Source: Pseudomonas lurida
GTDB taxonomy: Bacteria > Pseudomonadota > Gammaproteobacteria > Pseudomonadales > Pseudomonadaceae
NCBI RefSeq assembly: GCF_002563895.1
Contig: NZ_PDJB01000001.1
Coordinates: 6,183,501-6,247,500 of the forward strand
Direction of reading: 5' to 3'
DNA: 64,000 nucleotides
Shown one piece after another: positions 1 through 10,069 of this stretch. Position numbers and translations under genes: made by a program. Under the pieces are notes generated by a model. That model had not been told where the DNA came from. It did not search any database and saw only the letters and a program-made list of their open reading frames with translations. Position 1 is the stretch's first letter; every line of letters begins with the position of its first letter.

Positions 1-55
1 CGGCATGGGCCAGGCCAGAGCCCAGCAATAAGAGCGTAAACAGAAGACGGCGCAT
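1..55 (-). CDS. Secreted protein, N-terminus only (cut by window edge)
   Basis: Only the first 18 codons are inside the window. They read MRRLLFTLLLLGSGLAHA, a typical Sec signal peptide: two arginines, a leucine-rich core and an A-H-A type cleavage site. The mature protein lies off the left edge, so the function cannot be given. The gene points away from the next gene and starts about 80 bases downstream of that gene's stop, so both are read on the minus strand. Confidence 0.6.
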   Translation of the reverse strand, partial: MRRLLFTLLLLGSGLAHA

Positions 56-133
56 GGAGGGGCTCGACAAGGTTAACAGTGTCGGCATTCTAGCCCCCTG
101 CGCCTGCGCAGCGCAGAGGGCCGTGACGCTAAA

Positions 134-379
134 TCATTTTTTTCGCAGCAGACCGTAGATCACCAACAGCACGATGGCGCCGATCAGCGCGCCGAGGAAA
201 CCTGCGCCTTGACCTGCCTGGTAGATGCCCAAGGCCTGACCACCGTAGGTGGCCACCAGGGAACCTGCGATACCCAGCAGGATGGTCATGATCCAGCCCA
301 TGCTGTCGTCGCCGGGCTTGAGGAAACGCGCGAGCAGACCGACGATCAAGCCGATAAAGATGGTTCCGATGATACCCAT
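134..379 (-). CDS. GlsB/YeaQ/YmgE family stress-associated membrane protein
   Basis: This is an 81-residue, very hydrophobic protein with three glycine-rich membrane segments (about residues 1-20, 30-47 and 57-77). The sequence between the first two, ARFLKPGDDSMGWIMTILLG, is the usual transglycosylase-associated (GlsB/YeaQ/YmgE) signature. The family is tied to general or envelope stress, with no known reaction. The start at 379 is preferred over an ATG 30 bases upstream because GAGGG lies seven bases before it and the family begins MGIIG. It is read in the same direction as purEK and lies about 110 bases downstream of purK. Confidence 0.85.
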   Translation of the reverse strand: MGIIGTIFIGLIVGLLARFLKPGDDSMGWIMTILLGIAGSLVATYGGQALGIYQAGQGAGFLGALIGAIVLLVIYGLLRKK

Positions 380-485
380 GGCATTTCCCTCTGATTGAAT
401 GTGAGTCATGGCAAAGCCTAGTCAGGCTTTGCCATCCTGCAATCAGAGAGACGGCGGCAACCAATGGTTCCCGCCGATCCGAGGC

Positions 486-1571
486 TTATTGCTCGGCGAT
501 CAGCGCCTCGACCTTGAGGATCTGCGCCTCGAGGGTCGCACGATCCTTGCAACGCAGGTTGGCGTGGCCGACTTTGCGCCCGGCCTTGAAGGCCTTGCCG
601 TAGTGATGCAGATGGCAATCGTCGATGGCGATGACCTTTTCCACTGGCGGTACAACACCGATGAAATTGAGCATGGCGCTCTCACCGACCTTCGCGGTGG
701 AGCCCAGCGGCAAGCCCGCAACCGCCCGCAGGTGGTTCTCGAACTGGCTGCACTCGGCGCCTTCGGTGGTCCAGTGCCCGGAGTTGTGCACGCGCGGGGC
801 GATTTCGTTGGCCTTGAGGCCACCGTCGACTTCAAAGAACTCGAACGCCATCACGCCGACGTAGTCCAGTTGCTTGAGCACACGGCTGGAATAGTCTTCG
901 GCCAGGGCTTGCAGCGGGTGGTCGGTGCTGGCCACGGACAGCTTGAGGATGCCGCTGTCGTGAGTGTTGTGCACCAACGGGTAGAAGCGGGTTTCACCAT
1001 CACGGGCGCGCACGGCAATCAGCGAGACCTCGCCGGTGAACGGCACGAAGCCTTCCAGCAGGCAAGCGACACTGCCCAGCTCGGCGAAGGTGCCGACCAC
1101 ATCGGCTTCGGTGCGCAGGACTTTCTGGCCCTTGCCGTCGTAACCCAGGGTGCGGGTTTTCAGCACGGCCGGCAGGCCGATGCTGGCGACGGCAGCGTCC
1201 AAGTCTGCCTGGGACTGGATATCGGCGAAGGCCGGGGTCGGGATGCCCAAGTCCTTGAACATGCTCTTCTCGAACCAGCGGTCGCGGGCAATGCGCAGGG
1301 CTTCGGCGCTCGGGTACACCGGCACGAACTGCGACAGGAACGCCACGGTCTCGGCCGGGACGCTTTCGAACTCGAAGGTCACCAGGTCGACTTCATCGGC
1401 CAGCTGGCGCAGGTGGTCCGGATCGCTGTAGTCAGCGCGCAGATGTTCACCCAGGGCGGCCGCACAGGCGTCCGGCGCCGGGTCCAGGAAAGCGAAGTTC
1501 ATCCCCAGCGGGGTGCCCGCCAGGGCCAGCATGCGACCCAATTGGCCGCCACCGATTACACCGATTTTCAT
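486..1571 (-). CDS. purK: N5-carboxyaminoimidazole ribonucleotide synthase PurK
   Basis: PurK uses ATP and bicarbonate to convert aminoimidazole ribonucleotide (AIR) to N5-carboxy-AIR in de novo purine synthesis, in the cytoplasm. The 361-residue protein has the family N-terminus MKIGVIGGGQLGRML, an ATP-grasp domain with the lysine-rich LKTRTLGYDGKGQ strand, and the C-terminal NEIAPRVHNSGHWT metal/ATP segment. The length is normal. I chose the MKIGV start, three codons inside the longest frame, because it matches the family start. The gene lies 11 bases downstream of purE and almost certainly shares its transcript. Confidence 0.97.
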   Translation of the reverse strand: MKIGVIGGGQLGRMLALAGTPLGMNFAFLDPAPDACAAALGEHLRADYSDPDHLRQLADEVDLVTFEFESVPAETVAFLSQFVPVYPSAEALRIARDRWFEKSMFKDLGIPTPAFADIQSQADLDAAVASIGLPAVLKTRTLGYDGKGQKVLRTEADVVGTFAELGSVACLLEGFVPFTGEVSLIAVRARDGETRFYPLVHNTHDSGILKLSVASTDHPLQALAEDYSSRVLKQLDYVGVMAFEFFEVDGGLKANEIAPRVHNSGHWTTEGAECSQFENHLRAVAGLPLGSTAKVGESAMLNFIGVVPPVEKVIAIDDCHLHHYGKAFKAGRKVGHANLRCKDRATLEAQILKVEALIAEQ

Positions 1572-1582
1572 CGTCAACAACC

Positions 1583-2074
1583 TCAGGCAATGCGTGGGTC
1601 TGGATTGTCCAGCACGCTGTCTGTCTGCTCAGCACGGAATTTTTTCAGCACCGCATGGAACTGCGGATGCTTGGCGCCCAGGATGCTGGCGGACAACAAC
1701 GCGGCATTGATCGCGCCGGCCTTGCCGATCGCTAGGGTTGCCACCGGGATACCGGCTGGCATCTGCACGATGGACAACAGCGAATCCACGCCCGAGAGCA
1801 TTGCCGACTGCACTGGCACACCGAGCACCGGCAGGTGGGTCTTGGCCGCACACATGCCTGGCAGGTGCGCTGCACCGCCTGCACCGGCAATGATCACCTC
1901 GATGCCACGGGATTCTGCTTCATCGGCATACTGGAACAGCAAATCCGGAGTGCGGTGGGCGGAGACCACTTTCACTTCGTAGGGAATGCCGAGTTTTTCC
2001 AGCATATCGGCGGTGTGGCTAAGGGTGGACCAATCGGACTTGGAGCCCATGATCACGCCAACCAATGCACTCAT
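1583..2074 (-). CDS. purE: N5-carboxyaminoimidazole ribonucleotide mutase PurE
   Basis: PurE moves the carboxyl group of N5-CAIR to C4 to give CAIR, the step after PurK. The 163-residue class I protein shows the family landmarks: [11 protein letters not shown] at the N-terminus, SAHRTPD near residue 40, and the [11 protein letters not shown] loop that closes on the substrate. The gene order purE-purK is the usual bacterial arrangement. Upstream, an intrinsic-terminator hairpin lies between the likely promoter and the start codon, so expression may depend on read-through. Confidence 0.97.
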   Translation of the reverse strand: MSALVGVIMGSKSDWSTLSHTADMLEKLGIPYEVKVVSAHRTPDLLFQYADEAESRGIEVIIAGAGGAAHLPGMCAAKTHLPVLGVPVQSAMLSGVDSLLSIVQMPAGIPVATLAIGKAGAINAALLSASILGAKHPQFHAVLKKFRAEQTDSVLDNPDPRIA

Positions 2075-2112
2075 CGTCGTGCCTCTTCTCTCTGGGCGCC
2101 CACAGGCGCGTC

Positions 2113-2155
2113 AAAAAACAACAAGCCACGCGGGAAATCCGGCGTGGCTTGTTGT
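2113..2155 (-). terminator. Strong intrinsic terminator in the purE leader
   Basis: On the minus strand a perfect 14-bp stem (arms 2142-2155 and 2118-2131, ten-base loop) is followed by six T residues at 2118-2113. It lies only 39 bases before the purE start codon. It may simply end the upstream minus-strand LysR gene transcript, or it may act as an attenuator for purEK. Confidence 0.85.
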
Positions 2156-2192
2156 ACGAATTAAGGCCGGTTGGACCGGCCGAAGGCCGCGC

Positions 2193-2216
2193 AGTATACC
2201 GTAATAATCAAGATAA
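2193..2216 (-). promoter_or_regulatory. purE: Possible purE promoter
   Basis: On the minus strand a near-consensus -10 hexamer TATACT occupies 2198-2193, in an AT-rich patch. The -35 region is poor. Transcripts from here would start near 2186 and carry a leader of about 110 bases, including two overlapping GC-rich hairpins at about 2161-2190 (arms built from GGCC and CCGGCC) and the terminator at 2113-2155. Confidence 0.45.
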
Positions 2217-2300
2217 ACAGCCCCTTGGATGACCATCTGTCTAGCGGCGCAAACCAGCGGTTTTATTGACTTTCAGGTCAGCGAAAACACCACAAAACCC

Positions 2301-2390
2301 TGTGGGAGCTGGCTTGCCTGCGATGGCGGAGGCTCGGTGTCTGAAATGTCGACTGATACACCGCTATCGCAGGCAAGCCAGCTCCCACAT
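2301..2390. repeat. REP pair (REPIN)
   Basis: Two inverted copies of the Pseudomonas REP core (TGTGGGAGCTGGCTTGCCTG and its complement) flank a short spacer and could fold into one long hairpin. REPINs are non-autonomous elements dispersed by RAYT transposases. The transposase is not in this window. The element sits between the convergent-facing end of the LysR gene and the purE leader. Confidence 0.9.
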
Positions 2391-2405
2391 TTGATCTGTG
2401 TTGGC

Positions 2406-3314
2406 TCAGGTATGCTGCGCTGCCCCACCTTCCAACTTGCGCCACAACAACCGCACATTCGCCTTGCGCACCAGTGCACAGCGATACAGGCGGATCTCCA
2501 GCGGCACATGCCATTGCGGCCCGCCGCACACCACCAGTTCGCCACGGGCCAACTCCGCCCGCACGCTCAACTGCGGCACCCAGGCAATCCCCAAGCCTTC
2601 AAGGGCCATGCTCTTGAGACTGTCCGCCATGGCCGTCTCATACACGGTGGTAAAGCGCAGTGCGCGTTGGCGCAGCAGCAGGTGCACCGAACGCCCGAGG
2701 AACGCGCCAGCACTATAGGCCAGCAGCGGCACACTGCCCTCGCCTTCCAGGTCGAATAGCGGCTTGCCGTCGGCATCGGCGGCGCACACCGGGAGCATTT
2801 CGGTGTTACCGAGGTGCAGCGACGGGAAGATTTCGGCGTCCATCTGCATCGCGGCGTCCGGGTCGTAGAATGCCAACATCAGGTCACAACCGCCTTCGCG
2901 CAGCGCGTGCACGGCGTCACCGACGTTGGTGGCCACCAGCCGCGTGGCGATGTTCAGGCCTTCGTTGCGCAGTTGTGCGATCCAGCGCGGGAAGAAGCCC
3001 AGGGCCAGCGAGTGGGCGGCCGCCACTTGCATGACTTCGCCCTGCCCGCCTTCCAGGTGATGCAAATGGCGCAGGACTTCGCCCAACTGCTCAACGACCG
3101 TACGCGCAGTCACCAGGAACAACTGCCCCGCCGCCGTCAGCTCGACCGGCGTGCGCGAGCGGTTGACCAGGGTCAGGCCCAGCGCGGCTTCCAGGCTGCG
3201 GATACGTCGGCTGAACGCGGGCTGGGTGACAAAGCGCCGCTCTGCCGCCTGGGAAAAGCTGCGGGTTGCCGCCAAGGCACTGAAGTCTTCCAGCCATTTG
3301 CTCTCAAGGTTCAT
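2406..3314 (-). CDS. LysR family transcriptional regulator next to aspA
   Basis: This 302-residue protein has a LysR winged helix-turn-helix at residues 1-60 (SQAAERRFVTQPAFSRRIRS) and a substrate-binding domain after it. The start at 3314 is preferred to an ATG 36 bases upstream because AGGAAG lies just before it and the family begins MNLESKWLEDF. It is divergent from aspA, with a 180-base gap that would hold both promoters, so aspartate/asparagine catabolism is its most likely target. This follows from position only. The inducer is unknown. Confidence 0.88.
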   Translation of the reverse strand: MNLESKWLEDFSALAATRSFSQAAERRFVTQPAFSRRIRSLEAALGLTLVNRSRTPVELTAAGQLFLVTARTVVEQLGEVLRHLHHLEGGQGEVMQVAAAHSLALGFFPRWIAQLRNEGLNIATRLVATNVGDAVHALREGGCDLMLAFYDPDAAMQMDAEIFPSLHLGNTEMLPVCAADADGKPLFDLEGEGSVPLLAYSAGAFLGRSVHLLLRQRALRFTTVYETAMADSLKSMALEGLGIAWVPQLSVRAELARGELVVCGGPQWHVPLEIRLYRCALVRKANVRLLWRKLEGGAAQHT

Positions 3315-3496
3315 CACTTCCTCCCACGGGTACGCACCATTTTGGCACACACGCCCGCCATGATAACCGGGTCACACCGACATTATGCCGTTTGTGCATA
3401 GGCCAGTGTTTAACAGCATTGGCCCAAAAAGCTCTACAAGCCTAGCATTCGCAGCGTTCCGGCCAGTTCCGGGTCCATATCGAGATGATTTCCGTC

Positions 3497-4921
<1,425 letters not shown>

Positions 4922-4973
4922 GCGTTTGTTGCACCGCTCACCAGGTTGAGGGACTAGACACCTCTCACCTTTT

Positions 4974-5010
4974 GAGGGCCTGAAGGCTCGTTCTTCAGGC
5001 CCTTTTTTTT
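4974..5010 (+). terminator. Intrinsic terminator of aspA
   Basis: A ten-bp stem (AGGGCCTGAA pairing with TTCAGGCCCT) around a short loop is followed directly by eight T residues. It lies about 50 bases after the aspA stop codon. Confidence 0.93.
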
Positions 5011-5313
5011 GCCTCAAGGTTGTGAAATGACGCCCATAAAAAATCCAATATCGCCCTGCAAACCCTCCTTGCCCGCCGCCGCCTGGCTGAAACCTTTAAT
5101 CAGACCGTGCAGACGGATGATGCTCGCCTAGGTATAGTGCCGCCCCTCTTCGCGTCAGAGATCGTCGGTAACGAGGTCCTGGACAGCGCGAAACCGCATG
5201 AATAACAACACCCGCAAAAGGATTGGGGTCGAAGCGTCGTGCACTGCCTGGTGCCATACGACGTGTCGGACCGTCCTGCGTTTGCCATTAGAAAAATCAG
5301 CGAGGAACACTCC
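5011..5313 (+). other. Non-coding gap upstream of the AGCS symporter
   Basis: This gap holds no convincing gene. A -10-like TATAGT at 5133-5138 without a clear -35 is the only promoter-like element seen, giving a possible leader of about 170 bases before the symporter start. I see no convincing riboswitch or terminator in it. Confidence 0.4.
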
Positions 5314-6765
5314 ATGCTCGAAGTCATCAACGACTTCCTCTCAGGGAAAGTCCTGATCGTGCTCATTGTCGGGCTCGGCGGTTATTTCACGATTCGCTCG
5401 CGTTTCGTTCAGTTGCGCCACTTTTTCCACATGTTCTCGGTGTTTAAAGACAGCCTGAAGAGCAGCTCCGGCCAGCTCAGTTCGTTCCAGGCGCTGATGC
5501 TCAGCCTGGCTGGCCGCGTCGGTGCCGGTAACATCGCCGGCGTCGGTATCGCCGTGACCCTGGGCGGCCCAGGTGCCGTGTTCTGGATGTGGGTCACCGC
5601 GCTGGTGGGTATGTCTTCGAGCTTTATCGAATGCTCCCTCGGCCAGTTGTACAAACGTACTGATGCGGAAGGCACCTACCGTGGCGGCCCGGCCTACTAC
5701 ATCCAGCACGGCCTGCAGAAGCGCTGGCTGGGCATGGTCATGGCGTTCCTGCTGCTGGTGACCTTCGGCTTCGCCTTCAACGGCCTGCAAGCCCACGCCG
5801 TGACTCACTCGCTGAACAACGCCTTTGGCCTGGACACCACTTACACCGGGCTGGCCCTGGCGGTATTGCTGGGCCTGGTGTTCATCGGCGGGATCAAGCG
5901 CATCGCGTCGATCGCCGACCTGCTGGTGCCGGTCAAGACCCTGGTCTACATCGCCGTGACCCTGTACGTGATCGTGCTGCAATTCGACCACGTGCCGGCC
6001 ATGCTCGCGACCATCGTCAAGAGCGCCTTCGGCCTCGACCAAGCCTTTGGTGGCCTGGTGGGCAGCGCAATCATCATGGGCGTGAAGCGCGGCGTGTTCG
6101 CCAACGAAGCCGGGTTGGGCAGTGCGCCCAACGTGGCGGCGGTGGCTTCGGTAGAACACCCGATCGCCCAAGGCGTGGTGCAGGCATTCAGCGTGTTCCT
6201 CGACACCTTCGTGATCTGCACCTGCACCGCGTTGCTGATCCTGCTTTCCGGCTTCTATACCCCGGGTTTCGAAGGCGACGGCATTGCCCTGACCCAGAAC
6301 TCCCTGGCGGCGGTGGTCGGCGACTGGGGCCGCATGTTCATCTCGGTAGCCCTGGCGTTGTTCGTGTTCACCTCGATCATGTACAACTACTACCTGGGCG
6401 AGAGCAACCTGCGCTTCCTGGTGGGTAACAACCGTAAAGTCTTGATGGGCTACCGTGCGCTGGTGCTGGTGCTGATTTTCTGGGGTTCCATCGAGAACCT
6501 GAGCACCGTGTTCGCCTTCGCCGACATCACCATGACGATGCTCGCGTTCGTCAACCTGTTCGCCCTGGCGTTCCTGTTCAAGATCGCCATGCGCATCCTG
6601 AACGACTACGACAACCAGCGTGCAGCGGGCATCAAGACCCCGGTGTTCGACTCCAGCCAATTCCCTGACCTGGACCTGGATCGCAAGGCCTGGCCAGCGA
6701 ATCCGGTGAAGCCTGAGCCAACGGCTCACGCATCGGCAGAGCTGAACACTCAAGCGCAACGCTGA
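5314..6765 (+). CDS. Sodium:amino acid (alanine/glycine) symporter, AGCS family
   Basis: This inner-membrane carrier of 483 residues has about ten hydrophobic segments and the family motif VGAGNIAGVGIAVTLGGPGA near residues 70-90. AGCS proteins import alanine, glycine or related small amino acids with sodium. The substrate here is not fixed by sequence, and the neighbours (aspA, asparaginase) hint at asparagine, aspartate or alanine. The start at 5314 has GAGGA nine bases upstream. Upstream in-frame ATG codons lack a ribosome site and would add a non-hydrophobic leader. Confidence 0.92.
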   Translation: MLEVINDFLSGKVLIVLIVGLGGYFTIRSRFVQLRHFFHMFSVFKDSLKSSSGQLSSFQALMLSLAGRVGAGNIAGVGIAVTLGGPGAVFWMWVTALVGMSSSFIECSLGQLYKRTDAEGTYRGGPAYYIQHGLQKRWLGMVMAFLLLVTFGFAFNGLQAHAVTHSLNNAFGLDTTYTGLALAVLLGLVFIGGIKRIASIADLLVPVKTLVYIAVTLYVIVLQFDHVPAMLATIVKSAFGLDQAFGGLVGSAIIMGVKRGVFANEAGLGSAPNVAAVASVEHPIAQGVVQAFSVFLDTFVICTCTALLILLSGFYTPGFEGDGIALTQNSLAAVVGDWGRMFISVALALFVFTSIMYNYYLGESNLRFLVGNNRKVLMGYRALVLVLIFWGSIENLSTVFAFADITMTMLAFVNLFALAFLFKIAMRILNDYDNQRAAGIKTPVFDSSQFPDLDLDRKAWPANPVKPEPTAHASAELNTQAQR

Positions 6766-6790
6766 GCGTAGCCCGCCTAGATAGATGACA

Positions 6791-6833
6791 CGCCGCCCGG
6801 CCTTGGGCATGCTCTGGGCCCGGCGGCGTTTTT
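6791..6833 (+). terminator. Intrinsic terminator after the symporter
   Basis: A GC-rich stem (CGCCGCC pairing with GGCGGCG, continued by GGCC after one mismatch) ends in five T residues. It lies 25 bases after the symporter stop and 16 before the asparaginase start, so it may allow partial read-through into the next gene. Confidence 0.85.
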
Positions 6834-6848
6834 CGTTCAGGAGATCTT

Positions 6849-7826
6849 ATGCAACCCGCTAACAACGTAATGGTGCTCTACACCGGCGGTACCATCGGCA
6901 TGCAGGCCAGTGCCAATGGCCTGGCGCCTGCATCCGGTTTCGAGGCCCGCATGCGTGAGCAACTGGCCAATCAGCCAGTGCCCGCCTGGCGCTTCCAGGA
7001 AATGTCGCCGCTGATCGACAGCGCCAACATGACCCCCGCCTACTGGCAGCGCCTGCGCACCGCCGTGGTCGACGCCGTAGAGGAAGGCTGCGACGCCGTG
7101 CTGATCCTGCACGGCACCGACACCCTGGCCTACAGCGCGGCGGCCATGAGCTTCCAATTGCTGGGCCTGCCGGCGCCGGTACTGTTCACCGGCTCGATGT
7201 TGCCCGCCGGCGTACCGGACAGCGATGCCTGGGAAAATGTCAGCGGCGCCCTCGCCGCGCTGGGTGAAGGCCTGGCGCCGGGTGTGCAGTTGTACTTCCA
7301 CGGTGCGCTGATGGCGCCGACCCGTTGCGCGAAGATCCGTAGTTTTGGTCGCCATCCGTTTGCCGCCTTGCAGCGCAATGGTGGCGTTGCCAAGGCCGAC
7401 GCAATTCCCGCCGCCCTGGACTATCGCCAGCCCAAAGCACTGGCCAACGTCGGCGTGCTGCCGCTGGTACCGGGCATTGCCGCCGGGCAACTGGATGCAC
7501 TGGTCGACAGCGGCATCCAGGCGCTGGTGCTGGAATGTTTTGGCAGCGGCACCGGCCCGAGCGACAACCCGGCGTTCCTCGCCAGCCTCAAGCGTGCGCA
7601 AGATCTTGACGTGGTCGTGGTGGCAATCACCCAATGCCATGAAGGCGGCGTGGAGCTCGACGTGTACGAGGCCGGTAGCCGCCTGCGCGGCGTTGGCGTG
7701 CTGTCCGGTGGCGGCATGACCCGCGAAGCAGTGTTCGGCAAGCTGCAGGCCCTGCTCGGCGCCGGGCTGCTCACCAGCGAAGTGCGCCGCCTGGTAGAGC
7801 TGGACCTGTGCGGCGAACTGCGCTGA
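6849..7826 (+). CDS. ansA: L-asparaginase (type I-like, cytoplasmic)
   Basis: The enzyme hydrolyses asparagine to aspartate and ammonia, supplying the substrate of AspA encoded upstream. The 325-residue protein has the two catalytic motifs of the asparaginase/glutaminase family: YTGGTIG (Thr12) and HGTDT (residues 88-92). There is no signal peptide, which fits a cytoplasmic type I enzyme. Some glutaminase activity cannot be excluded. The ribosome site AGGAGA lies just upstream. It is the last gene of the aspA-symporter-asparaginase group. Confidence 0.93.
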   Translation: MQPANNVMVLYTGGTIGMQASANGLAPASGFEARMREQLANQPVPAWRFQEMSPLIDSANMTPAYWQRLRTAVVDAVEEGCDAVLILHGTDTLAYSAAAMSFQLLGLPAPVLFTGSMLPAGVPDSDAWENVSGALAALGEGLAPGVQLYFHGALMAPTRCAKIRSFGRHPFAALQRNGGVAKADAIPAALDYRQPKALANVGVLPLVPGIAAGQLDALVDSGIQALVLECFGSGTGPSDNPAFLASLKRAQDLDVVVVAITQCHEGGVELDVYEAGSRLRGVGVLSGGGMTREAVFGKLQALLGAGLLTSEVRRLVELDLCGELR

Positions 7827-7875
7827 CCGGCATATAACTTGCTGTCCTTCCAGCCTCCCCTGGCTGGAAGTTCCC

Positions 7876-8868
7876 ATGCTGCACTCCCACCTCACCACCC
7901 TCAATGCGGTCTCCCTGGTGCTCAGCACGTTCAAGGCCGAAGGCGTGCCCTTTGATGCGCTGTTGGCCGGTAGCGGTATCTGTGCCGCGGACTTGAACCG
8001 CGCCGACACGCGCATCGCCACGCACCAGGAGATGCAGGTGTGTGCCAATGCCGTCGCCCTGCAGCGCGATATCGGCTTGATCGTGGGACGGCGCATGCAC
8101 GTCTCGTCCTACGGCATGCTCGGCTACGCCCTGCTCACCAGTGCCACTTTCGGTGACGCTTTGCGCCTGGCGCTGCGTTATCCGGCGCTGTTGGGAACAC
8201 TCTTCGAACTGAGCCTGGAGGAGGACGGCGAACGTATCTGGTTCACCGCTGGCGATTACCGCGAGAACCCGGCACTGGCCGCCTTCAATGTCGAGCTGTG
8301 CCTGGGGTCGCTGAAGGTTATCTGCGACGACCTGCTCGGCCACCCGCTGCCCTTGCTGGGCGCGCGCTTTGAGTACGATGCGCCGGATTATCAAGCGCGC
8401 TACACCGAGTCTTTCGACTGCCCGTTGCAGTTCCAGGCCACCGCCAACGCGTTCGCCTTTGATAAACGCTGGCTGGCCCAGCCCTTGCCCCTGGCCGACA
8501 CCGTGACCCACCAGGCCATGGCGGAGCGCTGCCGTAAACAGAACACCGAATTTACCGGGCGCGAGGCCTGGCTGGGACGAATCCGTCAATTGCTCGCGTC
8601 GCAACTGCACGCTGCACCTGGGCTGGAGGGCCTGGCCCAGCAGATGAACTGTTCGCCGCGCACCCTGCGCCGGCACCTTCATGACCTGGGCTGCAGTTAT
8701 CAGGAACTGCTCGATGAACTGCGTTTCGAGCGCGCCAAGCAGTGGCTGGCGCAGGACCAGTGGCCCATCCACCGGATTGCCGAACAGTTGGGTTTCAGTG
8801 AGACCGCGAGTTTCAGGCATGCGTTTGTGCGCTGGAGCGGTGTGGCGCCGAGTCAATTTCGCCCCTGA
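7876..8868 (+). CDS. AraC family transcriptional regulator
   Basis: The 330-residue protein has an N-terminal ligand-binding domain of the Arabinose_bd (OruR/ArgR-like) type and a C-terminal AraC double helix-turn-helix from about residue 235. The second HTH ends in IAEQLGFSETASFRHAFVRW. Regulators of this architecture often sense amino acids or their derivatives. It is followed in the same direction by an acetylpolyamine amidohydrolase and a polyamine-binding protein, which are its most likely targets (inference from position). Confidence 0.9.
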   Translation: MLHSHLTTLNAVSLVLSTFKAEGVPFDALLAGSGICAADLNRADTRIATHQEMQVCANAVALQRDIGLIVGRRMHVSSYGMLGYALLTSATFGDALRLALRYPALLGTLFELSLEEDGERIWFTAGDYRENPALAAFNVELCLGSLKVICDDLLGHPLPLLGARFEYDAPDYQARYTESFDCPLQFQATANAFAFDKRWLAQPLPLADTVTHQAMAERCRKQNTEFTGREAWLGRIRQLLASQLHAAPGLEGLAQQMNCSPRTLRRHLHDLGCSYQELLDELRFERAKQWLAQDQWPIHRIAEQLGFSETASFRHAFVRWSGVAPSQFRP

Positions 8869-9034
8869 CTCGCACCGCGCGCTGCCTTCGCGAGCAGACC
8901 ATGCGCTCCCATGGGGCGAATTACGGACAGACAATCTGGCCATATTTATCCCCTTTTGGCCGCTCTTGCCGTTCTCATAACACCCGTCGCCAGCAAGACT
9001 GCATGCACCGATACCGCCTGCGGAGAACAACAAC

Positions 9035-10069
9035 ATGCTGACGATTTACTCGGACGATCACCACCTGCATCACGGCCGTTGTGAACTGATGGACGGGCAA
9101 CTGATGCCCTGCTTCGAAATGCCCTCGCGCGCCGACCACGTGCTGCAACGCGTCAAGGACCGCGAACTGGGCCCTGTTCACCCGCCGCAGGACTTCGGCC
9201 TGGCACCGCTGCAGCGCATCCACAGCCACGACTACCTGGACTTCTTCCAGGGCGCCTGGGCGCGCTGGACCGAATTCGGCCAGGACGGCGACTTGTTGCC
9301 CTACACCTGGCCGGCGCGCACCTTGCGCCGCGTAGTGCCCGCCAGCCTGCATGGGCAGCTGGGTTACTACAGCTTCGACGGTGGCGCGCCGATCACCGCC
9401 GGCACCTGGCAAGCCGCCTACAGCGCAGCGCAAGTCGCGCTCACGGCCCAGGCCGCCATCCAACAGGGTGCCCACAGTGCTTTCGCCTTGTGCCGGCCAC
9501 CGGGGCATCACGCCGCCAGCGACTTGATGGGCGGTTATTGCTACCTCAACAACGCCGCCATTGCCGCCCAGGCCTTCCTCGACCAGGGCCACAAAAAGGT
9601 CGCGATCCTCGATGTCGACTACCACCACGGCAACGGGACCCAGTCGATCTTCTACGCGCGCAGCGATGTGCTGTTCACCTCGATCCACGGCCATCCGGAA
9701 GCCGAGTTTCCGTTTTTCCTGGGCTATGCCGACGAACGGGGCGAAGGCTCGGGCGAAGGTTTCAACTTCAACTACCCACTGCCGGCCGGTTCCGGCTGGG
9801 AGTGCTGGAGCGCAGCGCTTGAAGAAGCCTGCGCAGAGATCGAGCGCTATGGCGCCGACATCATCGTCGTGTCCCTGGGCGTGGATACCTTCAAGGACGA
9901 CCCTATCTCGCAATTCAAGCTCGATAGCCCGGATTACCTGGCAATGGGCACGCGCATCGCGGGCCTGGGCAAACCCACGCTGTTTGTGATGGAAGGCGGC
10001 TACGCCGTGGAAGAAATCGGCATCAATGCCGTCAACGTTCTTGAAGGTTTTGAAGGGGCTGCCCAATGA
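9035..10069 (+). CDS. Acetylpolyamine amidohydrolase, histone deacetylase family
   Basis: This zinc enzyme of 344 residues belongs to the class II HDAC-like family, which in Pseudomonas removes acetyl groups from acetylputrescine or acetylcadaverine (AphA/AphB). Catalytic residues are visible: the tandem histidines H158-H159 in PPGHHA, the metal ligands D195 and H197 in DVDYHHGN and D284 in GVDTFKDD, and the transition-state tyrosine Y323 in EGGY. The gene overlaps the next by four bases (ATGA), so the deacetylase and the binding protein are translationally coupled. Confidence 0.93.
   Translation: MLTIYSDDHHLHHGRCELMDGQLMPCFEMPSRADHVLQRVKDRELGPVHPPQDFGLAPLQRIHSHDYLDFFQGAWARWTEFGQDGDLLPYTWPARTLRRVVPASLHGQLGYYSFDGGAPITAGTWQAAYSAAQVALTAQAAIQQGAHSAFALCRPPGHHAASDLMGGYCYLNNAAIAAQAFLDQGHKKVAILDVDYHHGNGTQSIFYARSDVLFTSIHGHPEAEFPFFLGYADERGEGSGEGFNFNYPLPAGSGWECWSAALEEACAEIERYGADIIVVSLGVDTFKDDPISQFKLDSPDYLAMGTRIAGLGKPTLFVMEGGYAVEEIGINAVNVLEGFEGAAQ

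Noticed and set aside
2229..2400. A small protein-coding gene in the gap between purE and the LysR gene
   Set aside because: Open frames here are made by the REPIN arms and have no ribosome site.
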